The notes beneath the pieces are model-generated. The model had not been told where the DNA came from, searched no databases, and was given only the letters and a program-made list of their open reading frames with translations. A program made the position numbers and the translations under genes. 27,175 nt of DNA from a virus. Of the stretch, positions 21,036-27,175 are shown piece after piece; position 1 is the stretch's first letter, and each line of letters starts with the position of its first letter. The stretch is taken from the IMG/VR virus record IMGVR_UViG_3300020056_000134, positions 1-27,175 of that record; one strand, written 5' to 3'.

Positions 21036-21061
21036 AGTCAAAACATAATTTAATAACTGTC

Positions 21062-21095
21062 GCCTCGCTGCCAATAGGGCAGCGGGGCTTCAGTC
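21062..21095 (+). terminator. Intrinsic terminator after the tail tube gene
   Basis: GCCTCGCTGCC (21062-21072) pairs with GGCAGCGGGGC (21078-21088), an 11-bp GC-rich stem with one T-G pair and a 5-nt loop. It is followed by TTCAGTCTTT. The stem is strong but the T tract is short, so it may attenuate transcription without stopping it completely. Confidence 0.65.
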
Positions 21096-21099
21096 TTTA

Positions 21100-21108
21100 T
21101 GGTACAAT
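21100..21108 (+). promoter_or_regulatory. Extended -10 promoter for the tail chaperone genes
   Basis: TGGTACAAT, directly after the terminator hairpin. Unlike most others in this window it is followed by a real leader of about 22 nt carrying the Shine-Dalgarno AAAGGAA (21124-21130), 6 nt before ATG 21137. Confidence 0.62.
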
Positions 21109-21136
21109 ATTCCTATTCGATTGAAAGGAATACGAT

Positions 21137-21481
21137 ATGGCTACAACAGTTTATGAGACCTCAAGCATTGAGATGCTGGACGGAACCAAGGTTTCCATGC
21201 GTCCACTCAAGATTTCGCTACTACGCGAGTTCATGGATGCATTTGAAAAGATTGGTAATGAAGAGACCGCAGCCAGCAACGATGCCTCTATGGACGTTTT
21301 GCTTAATTGTGTCCAGATCGCCATGAAGCAGTACGACCCTAAGTATGCTGATGACAGAGAACTGCTAGAGGATAACATTGACCTCCCAGGAGTTTACCGC
21401 GTTATTGAGGCAGCATCTGGTATTAAGATGGACGCTGAGGGAAACGTGGAAGTGGCGACGGGACTTCTTGGTCAGATATAG
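21137..21481 (+). CDS. Tail assembly chaperone, short form (G)
   Basis: A 114-residue protein between the tail tube and tape measure genes. This is where siphoviruses encode the lambda G-like chaperone that coats the tape measure and recruits tube subunits. It is mostly helical and acidic (SLLREFMDAFEKIGNEETAA, then LLNCVQIAMKQYDPKYADD) and ends EGNVEVATGLLGQI. The slippery heptamer GGGAAAC near its end (21439-21445) lets a fraction of ribosomes make the longer GT form. Start supported by the AAAGGAA ribosome binding site and the promoter at 21100-21108. Arginines are mainly CGT/CGC. Confidence 0.85.
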   Translation: MATTVYETSSIEMLDGTKVSMRPLKISLLREFMDAFEKIGNEETAASNDASMDVLLNCVQIAMKQYDPKYADDRELLEDNIDLPGVYRVIEAASGIKMDAEGNVEVATGLLGQI

Positions 21482-21849
21482 ACCTTGTTACGCTAGAGTC
21501 AGAGGCTATGCTTCTAGGAATCTGGAAAAGTTATAGTGAACTAGAAGATAGTCTTTGCCTAGCAGAACTAACTGAAATAGTAAATTCTGCTCGCCACAAA
21601 GATTACGATAATCGTAAGTTCTTTGCCGCTATTAAGGGTATTGATCTTGATAAGGAAAGCGGTGGCATGGGAGATCGTGGGCAAAAAGAGTGGGAAGATA
21701 TGAAGACCAGAGTCTTTAGTCGTGGTAAAGCGACAGACTCTAAAGACGTTATGTCTTTGCAGGGACAGGCTGCCGTTGAGGCTGGTATTGGCATTGGTCA
21801 AGGCATTGATTTCACAGATGGGACAAAGGCGACAAATCCCTTTGGATAA
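21137..21849 (+). CDS. Tail assembly chaperone, long form (GT) made by -1 frameshifting
   Basis: The expected product has 237 residues: 103 from the G frame, up to the AAC codon at 21443-21445, then 134 from the -1 frame, where base 21445 is read again as the first base of CGT. The -1 frame is closed by TGA at 21436-21438 and opens exactly at the heptamer. After the shift it reads RGSGDGTSWSDIDLVTLES, then LLGIWKSYSELEDSLC and AARHKDY-like helices, and ends GTKATNPFG at TAA 21847-21849. The Trp-containing start of the T part and the overall charge suit a tape-measure-binding domain. This is the same strategy as lambda G-T. The open T frame also has an ATG at 21508, which I consider unused. 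Confidence 0.85.
21439..21445 (+). other. Programmed -1 ribosomal frameshift site GGGAAAC
   Basis: In the G frame it is read G GGA AAC, the canonical X XXY YYZ pattern; slipping back gives GGG AAA. Lambda uses the near-identical GGGAAAG. A possible stimulatory hairpin follows: GAAGT (21449-21453) pairing with ACTTC (21463-21467). The G stop lies 34 bases downstream. Confidence 0.85.
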
Positions 21850-21858
21850 TGGTATAAT
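21850..21858 (+). promoter_or_regulatory. Extended -10 promoter for the tape measure gene
   Basis: TGGTATAAT directly abuts the TAA of the T frame (21847-21849). Six nucleotides (AGTGTA) separate it from the ATG at 21865, and there is no Shine-Dalgarno sequence. This repeats the geometry of the promoters before 742 and 8938. Confidence 0.7.
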
Positions 21859-21864
21859 AGTGTA

Positions 21865-24800
21865 ATGGCGGCAGTAGAATCTAATCTAATTGTTAATGCG
21901 ACGACCGCAGGTGCGAGATCAGAACTCAAAAGACTGCAAGCGCAGATCAAAGCATTAAATGCTCAATTGGCTTCTGGTACTGCCGTACAGCAAGCACAAA
22001 TGACGCAGTATGCAAAAAATGCTGCGATGATGGCAAGTAGCCTTGGAGGCTTTTCAACTTCTGTTGTAAATACAACCACTCAAGTAGATCAGTTTACAAA
22101 GGCATTAGAATCAAATAAACTTGGCATGAGCCAACTTAGAAGAGGTATTCTTTCTCAGATACCAGTCATCAATAGGTTTGCAGGGCTACAAAGAGAAAAT
22201 GCCCAACTTACTGAGGTAGCGACTGACAGAGTAAAGAAGATGAATGCCCAATACATGTTGATGGGCAAGTCTGCTACAGGTGCTGCACAGGCAATCCAAT
22301 TAGTACCAACGCAACTGAATAAGCACGCTGCCGCCGCTGCTGTTGCTGCTCAGAAGCAAATGCTGCTAAATAGGATGATTGATGCAGGCGCAGTTAAGAT
22401 GATTAACTGGGGTAAGAATACACAATGGGCGGGTCGCCAGTTGATGGTAGGATTTACCGTACCTCTGGTTGCCTTTGGTGCAGCCGCCGCTATAGCATTC
22501 AAAGAGATTGACCAATCCGCAATTGCATTCAAGAGAGTCTATGGCGACCTGTCCACAACAACTGCTGAGATGGAGAAGAACCTAAAGGCAGTTAAGGATT
22601 TGGGTCAGGAATACACAAAGTATGGCCTAAACGTAGCAAAGACCATTGACCTTGCCGCAGACGTTGCTGCGACGGGTGCCACAGGAGAATCACTAATGGC
22701 TGCCACAGAGCAGACAATGAGGCTTGCAACATTGGGTCTAATGGAGTATCAGGAAGCGTTGGGTGCTGTTATCTCAATGCAGACCGCCTTTGGCGTTAGC
22801 AACAAAGACTTGGCAGCAACCATTGACTTCCTAAACGTTACAGAGAACGAAACAATCTTGACCATGCAAGACATGGCAGCCGCTATTCCTCGTGTTGCTC
22901 CTGTTATTAGAGGCTTGGGCGGTGACATTCAGGACTTGGCAGTATTCATGACCGCTATGCGAGAGGGTGGTGTTACCGCAGAGCAGGGCGCAAACGCATT
23001 GAAGTCTGGTCTTGGTCGTTTGATTAACCCAACCAAGGCCGCTAAAGAAACGCTCATGGACTTTGGTATCAGCGTGGAGAAGATTGTAGAAAGAAACAAG
23101 GGCGACCTAATGGGTCTAATTCAAGAGTTCGGTGCTGCACTAGCAACACTAGATGACTTTGAGCAGCAGCAGGCATTGGAAAAGGTCTTTGGTAAGTATC
23201 AGTATGCAAGACTAGGTGCATTGTTCAGAAACATGGCAAACGATGCAAGTCAGGCAAACAGAACCATTGAACTTACAACAATGTCTGTAGAAGAATTAGC
23301 ACAGATCTCAGATCGAGAACTTAGCAAGATTGAAGAAGCCACAAGCACCAAACTACTTAAGGCCTGGGAGTCCCTAAAGGTTGCAATCGCACCTGTCGGT
23401 GAGCAGTTTATGAAACTACTTATTCCAATTCTCAACTTTGCAACCAAGGTAGCAGACTGGTTTAACGAATTGTCACCACAAGTTAAGGACTTTGTAACTG
23501 CAATTACCGTAGGACTAGGTATTATTGCCCCTGCATTGCTAATGGTTGTCGGTCTGTTTGGCAACTTGGTTGGTAACCTAATCAAGGGATTCCAAGGATT
23601 TAGGAAATTGGCTGCCATGCTTAAAGGCAATGCCTCCGCATTTAATTATGTATCAAGTGCTGAGATTCAGGCTAAGGCTGCAACAGACGCATTAAATAAT
23701 TCTAGTCAGGCATTGAATAGCACATTTGCTTTACAAAAGGCAGAAGTAGATGCCCTTAACATAGCATACAGAAATCTTGCAGGATCTCTTAACGCCGTCG
23801 CAGGAGCAGCAAATAGAGTCAAGATGCCTAGGGGCGGCGCACCAGGCACAACGCCATTGCGATATGCCAAGGGTGGATTTGTCCCAGGTTCTGGAAACAA
23901 AGACACAGTTCCAGCATTGCTCACACCAGGAGAGTCTGTTGTAACAAAGAGTGCTACAGCAAAGTACGGCCCCATTATTTCTGCAATGAACTCTGGCGGT
24001 CTGCCAGGTTTTGCTGAAGGTGTAACTAGCGTAACAAAGGGCGGCACAGGAAGAGTAAGCCAAAGCGGTATGGTTTTTGCACACGGTACACCTACCGTTA
24101 ACCTAAGCAAAGACACTATGACAAAACTTCAAAAGCAAAAGCCAGGTAACAAGGCAATTCAAGGTGCAACCAGAATGCAGGGCCTGAGCAACTTTGGATT
24201 CATGACTCCAAGAAGTTTCAACGAAGGCAAGATGAGTGGACCAGAAGCGGCTAAACTATTTAGTGATCCTAAGATTGTAGATAGAACAATGCTGCCAATG
24301 TACAAGGCTATTGCTTCTAGTATGAATACTAGCGTTGATAAAGCAATGAAAGATCCTGCGGTTCAAAAAGATGTTAGAGGCATGGCAACCAGAATGGCGA
24401 CTGGGTTAGCACAAACTACAGGGAAGATGACCAAGGAAGCCTTTGACAGAAACTTTTACAAGATAGCAGACCAGGCTGCAAGAAGCGGAACTATGAGCCA
24501 AGCAAACAGAGCAGCCATTCTGGGTTCACAAAACACTACAACCGTTGCAGCGTATGGACCAGGCATCAGGGCCAAGGGTGAAAGAGTTGGCCTAAGCAGA
24601 TCCATGCAGAAAGGACTTTTTGGTTCCGAAGGTGGTGCATCATATAAGGGATGGGCATCAAAGACGCTAAAGAGGCTGTTCCCTGAATTCAAGAAGGGTG
24701 GGGTAGAAGCAGGAAAGGCGTTCAAGGGTGGAATGCAAACACAACTACAAGATCCTTATCCAGCAAGTCGCAAACGTAGCAGCCCCCATGTGCTAGCATC

Positions 24801-27175
24801 CAAGGATGGTACAGACGACGGAAAGAGTTACGCTACCAAGTTCGTGGCTGCCACAAAGCAGAGCATCATGTCTCAGACTCCTATCAAGTTGAAGAAGCCA
24901 CTAGTTGCCGCTGCCCCTGCATCTGCAAGAGAAAGATATTATCAACAGCAGTCTGACAGCAGAAGGGCGGCATACAACGATAGAAGAATGCGCGAAGCGG
25001 GTATGACTCAGACTCAGCGCGAAAGAACAATGCGTAGGCTTGAGGAGTCAAAGGCAAGAGCAGCAAAGAATGTTGGAGTTTCAGCAGCAGACAAGCAAGT
25101 ACAACAGGCAGGTCAGAACCTCGCTAAAACTATCAATCAGTCAAACGGATCAATGCGTAATGCCCTTACTAGATTTAGAACTGTCATTACTGATGGAACA
25201 ACAAGCGTCCAGGCTGCCATGAAGAATGCAGCAGCCAGATTGAACGCCCCCATGGCGAGTGGAAAAACGCCAATGCAGTCTATGGGAACGGCAGCAAACG
25301 CATCAATCATGGGCCTAATGGGCCTAAGCATGGCGGCATCCTTTGCTGGTGGTGAACTAGGTGAAATGGCAATGAAGGTCATGCCCGTAACAATGGGCTT
25401 GATGGGATTGCAAATGGCAATGGGCGCACTTAAGTCACCCCTTGGAATACTTATCATTGCAGCCACAGCAGTTGCGGCAGGATTCTGGTACATCAACAAG
25501 GAAAGCAAGAAGTTGGGGGAAGCCGCAGATTCAATGGCTGGTGCGCTAACTAGCAACGCTAAGCAAATTGAGTCATTGTCAGAGTTCTATCAGACAAGAG
25601 ACATTGTTTCAAGCAAGAACGCTCTACCAGAAGAGCGCGAGGCAGAAGCATCAAAGGGTATGGAATACCTAGCAACTGAGGCTGGTAAGGCAATGACAGA
25701 GGGCATGACCACAGCCATGGAACAGGTCGGTCAGTCTGCTGCTACAGAGCAGTTTGCAGCGAATCTTGCAGACATGATGTTGCGAGGGGTAATCAATCAA
25801 GATCAAGCCATTGGCCTTGCAGATGCCCTAGAAAAGCAGTTGGGGGTAAAGAACCTATCTGCACAGATTCAAGGACAACTAACTGAACTTGTTGGACCAA
25901 ACGGTATAGATATTCTTAGCAGGCCGCTAGATGTTGCTGTAAACATTCAAGAGTCAAACTCAAACTTCCAGGGACAACTTGCAACTAACCTACAAGAATA
26001 CAACAGTTTGCTAACAGACACTTATAATAATGCCCAGGTCGCTCAGGACAAGTTCTGGAATGGTCAAGAAGATGGATGGAACGGATTCTTTGATTTTGTG
26101 GGAAGCGGCTGGAAGGGTGTAATTGGAGGTGTTGCACAGCAGAACAACTGGTTTGGTAAGCAAGCAGGAAAAGTTATGGGTGTCATTGATGACGATTGGA
26201 AGAATGCCACTCAAGCCGCAGAAAACTACGGTGCAGCAATTGGAGGAACGGTAGCGGCGGGATATAAGGCAGCAGAGGCCGCACTAGTTAGATACAACGA
26301 CCTACAAGAGAAAGCAAACAAGGAAGAAGATCCAGCAAAGAAGCGTGCAATGAATAGGCTTCTAGAAGACCAGGCAGAGATTCTTGAGGAGATTAATGTC
26401 AAGGCAAATGAAACTAGAAGAGCAGCAGAATGGCAAGCCTCAACATCTGGTCAACGCGCAAAGGTAGCAGAAGCAAACCTAAGAGCAATTGAAAACATGT
26501 ATGCTCAATCAGAAATGGCACCCTTTGTTGATGCACTTTTGGGAAGAGGAGAAAACCTGGATGCAAAAGCAAAGTTTATGCTAGAGGTTGATATCGCCTC
26601 AGGAATTATTAGTCCATATGCCATGGAGCAAATGTTCCAGGCAATTGGTGATGACTCTAAGGCACAGGCAACGCTTGATCTAACCATTCAGGCAGAGGGT
26701 GCAGTAGAAGTAAATCAATTATTAAACTCTGTTCTTGCAATTGATGACAAGGATCTACAGAAGCAGATTGTTGTAACATACAGAAACTACAGCCAGGAAA
26801 CACAAGCGGCTATCCTTAAGGGCCTAGAGACAATTGCAGGACTACCAGATAATATTAATAAGGCTATTGATATTGAGACTTCTGATCCCAAGCAGATTGC
26901 TGAGATTGGCGAAAAGATGGAAGAGTTCGACAAACTTCCTGAGAAACTTACAAAGAAAAGGCTTGCTGAATATCTTGAAACAAACTTTAGTGCTGTTGCA
27001 ATTGATATGAAATGGTTCTTGGGCCTACCAGCCGTAACAAGAAGATCATTTATTGCTCAATACTCTTCTTCATTTGACTCATCAGGTAATCTTACTGATG
27101 CAGGTAGGCAGGGAACGCTAAACGCACTTGGCGACACTTCCTCATACAGAGGCAGCATGGGTGATTTGCGCGAAG
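21865..27175 (+). CDS. Tail tape measure protein (3' end beyond the window)
   Basis: The frame is open from ATG 21865 to the right edge, giving at least 1770 residues. It sets tail length and is later released toward the host membrane. The N-terminal 150 residues are helical (RSELKRLQAQIKALNAQLA). A hydrophobic segment at 193-212 leads into a TP901-type tape-measure core (about 213-440), recognisable from FKEIDQSAIAFKRVYGDLST, DLAADVAATGATGESL and FMTAMREGGVTAEQGANALK in order. Further hydrophobic segments lie at about 546-573 and 1143-1213. Residues about 668-695 carry the tape-measure motif GGFVPGSGNKDTVPALLTPG. Residues about 700-1130 are basic and Gly/Ser/Thr/Met-rich, and the rest is mainly helical. 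Arginine is mostly AGA/AGG. Confidence 0.93.
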   Translation, partial: MAAVESNLIVNATTAGARSELKRLQAQIKALNAQLASGTAVQQAQMTQYAKNAAMMASSLGGFSTSVVNTTTQVDQFTKALESNKLGMSQLRRGILSQIPVINRFAGLQRENAQLTEVATDRVKKMNAQYMLMGKSATGAAQAIQLVPTQLNKHAAAAAVAAQKQMLLNRMIDAGAVKMINWGKNTQWAGRQLMVGFTVPLVAFGAAAAIAFKEIDQSAIAFKRVYGDLSTTTAEMEKNLKAVKDLGQEYTKYGLNVAKTIDLAADVAATGATGESLMAATEQTMRLATLGLMEYQEALGAVISMQTAFGVSNKDLAATIDFLNVTENETILTMQDMAAAIPRVAPVIRGLGGDIQDLAVFMTAMREGGVTAEQGANALKSGLGRLINPTKAAKETLMDFGISVEKIVERNKGDLMGLIQEFGAALATLDDFEQQQALEKVFGKYQYARLGALFRNMANDASQANRTIELTTMSVEELAQISDRELSKIEEATSTKLLKAWESLKVAIAPVGEQFMKLLIPILNFATKVADWFNELSPQVKDFVTAITVGLGIIAPALLMVVGLFGNLVGNLIKGFQGFRKLAAMLKGNASAFNYVSSAEIQAKAATDALNNSSQALNSTFALQKAEVDALNIAYRNLAGSLNAVAGAANRVKMPRGGAPGTTPLRYAKGGFVPGSGNKDTVPALLTPGESVVTKSATAKYGPIISAMNSGGLPGFAEGVTSVTKGGTGRVSQSGMVFAHGTPTVNLSKDTMTKLQKQKPGNKAIQGATRMQGLSNFGFMTPRSFNEGKMSGPEAAKLFSDPKIVDRTMLPMYKAIASSMNTSVDKAMKDPAVQKDVRGMATRMATGLAQTTGKMTKEAFDRNFYKIADQAARSGTMSQANRAAILGSQNTTTVAAYGPGIRAKGERVGLSRSMQKGLFGSEGGASYKGWASKTLKRLFPEFKKGGVEAGKAFKGGMQTQLQDPYPASRKRSSPHVLASKDGTDDGKSYATKFVAATKQSIMSQTPIKLKKPLVAAAPASARERYYQQQSDSRRAAYNDRRMREAGMTQTQRERTMRRLEESKARAAKNVGVSAADKQVQQAGQNLAKTINQSNGSMRNALTRFRTVITDGTTSVQAAMKNAAARLNAPMASGKTPMQSMGTAANASIMGLMGLSMAASFAGGELGEMAMKVMPVTMGLMGLQMAMGALKSPLGILIIAATAVAAGFWYINKESKKLGEAADSMAGALTSNAKQIESLSEFYQTRDIVSSKNALPEEREAEASKGMEYLATEAGKAMTEGMTTAMEQVGQSAATEQFAANLADMMLRGVINQDQAIGLADALEKQLGVKNLSAQIQGQLTELVGPNGIDILSRPLDVAVNIQESNSNFQGQLATNLQEYNSLLTDTYNNAQVAQDKFWNGQEDGWNGFFDFVGSGWKGVIGGVAQQNNWFGKQAGKVMGVIDDDWKNATQAAENYGAAIGGTVAAGYKAAEAALVRYNDLQEKANKEEDPAKKRAMNRLLEDQAEILEEINVKANETRRAAEWQASTSGQRAKVAEANLRAIENMYAQSEMAPFVDALLGRGENLDAKAKFMLEVDIASGIISPYAMEQMFQAIGDDSKAQATLDLTIQAEGAVEVNQLLNSVLAIDDKDLQKQIVVTYRNYSQETQAAILKGLETIAGLPDNINKAIDIETSDPKQIAEIGEKMEEFDKLPEKLTKKRLAEYLETNFSAVAIDMKWFLGLPAVTRRSFIAQYSSSFDSSGNLTDAGRQGTLNALGDTSSYRGSMGDLRE

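Noticed and set aside
21508-21849. Independent gene starting at ATG 21508
   Set aside because: The same frame is open back to the slippery heptamer at 21439, and the position between tail tube and tape measure genes fits a GT frameshift product. No well-spaced ribosome binding site precedes 21508.
23250-25556. Several long reverse-strand frames (23250-23630, 23706-24116, 25137-25556)
   Set aside because: They lie antisense to the tape measure gene, whose frame is continuous and carries family motifs; the Ala/Gly-rich codons leave few stops on the other strand.
1-27175. CRISPR arrays, tRNA genes, insertion sequences, toxin-antitoxin or defence genes
   Set aside because: Gaps between genes are all short and none shows spaced identical repeats, tRNA-like folds or transposase-like coding sequence.

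Overview
The window is part of a tailed double-stranded DNA phage genome (or prophage), almost certainly a siphovirus. It carries portal, protease/scaffold, major capsid protein, head-tail connectors, tail terminator, tail tube, frameshifted tail-assembly chaperones and a very long tape measure gene, in the usual order and all on the + strand. I see no contractile sheath, no integrase and no host housekeeping genes. The host cannot be read directly. The short monomer-type class II ribonucleotide reductase and many apparently leaderless transcripts would fit an actinobacterial host with modest GC content; this is inference.

Region 1 (1-741): the end of an unknown + strand gene converges on a small - strand gene, with overlapping stop codons. 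A 48-bp gap then holds two back-to-back extended -10 promoters, each placed 6 nt from a start codon.

Region 2 (742-12357): two giant putative surface proteins flank a metabolic gene. The first (2038 aa) joins a propeller-like N-terminal half to four modules of DUF285/BspA-type repeats. The second (1139 aa) is rich in LamG-like beta-sandwich segments. Between them is an adenosylcobalamin-dependent (class II) ribonucleotide reductase with its own promoter and Shine-Dalgarno leader.

Region 3 (12376-16951): head module. A 123-aa protein of unknown function overlaps the portal gene. Next come an XkdF-type prohead protease fused to an acidic coiled-coil scaffold, and the HK97-fold major capsid protein. 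A strong internal ribosome binding site probably also makes the scaffold as a separate 184-aa protein. No terminase gene is present.

Region 4 (17034-21849): connector and tail module. It holds a SAP/Rho-N-like protein, a head-tail adaptor with an extra N-terminal beta domain, two further neck proteins, a tail terminator, the tail tube protein, and chaperones G and GT linked by a -1 frameshift at a GGGAAAC heptamer. Hairpin terminators follow the capsid and tube genes, and each is followed by a new promoter.

Region 5 (21865-27175): the tape measure gene, open at the right edge, at least 1770 codons.

The most distinctive pattern is transcriptional. TGRTAYAAT extended -10 boxes without a clear -35 recur, five of them exactly 6 nt before an ATG, which implies leaderless mRNAs. 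No gene-free stretch exceeds 300 bases, and I found no tRNA, CRISPR or insertion sequence.
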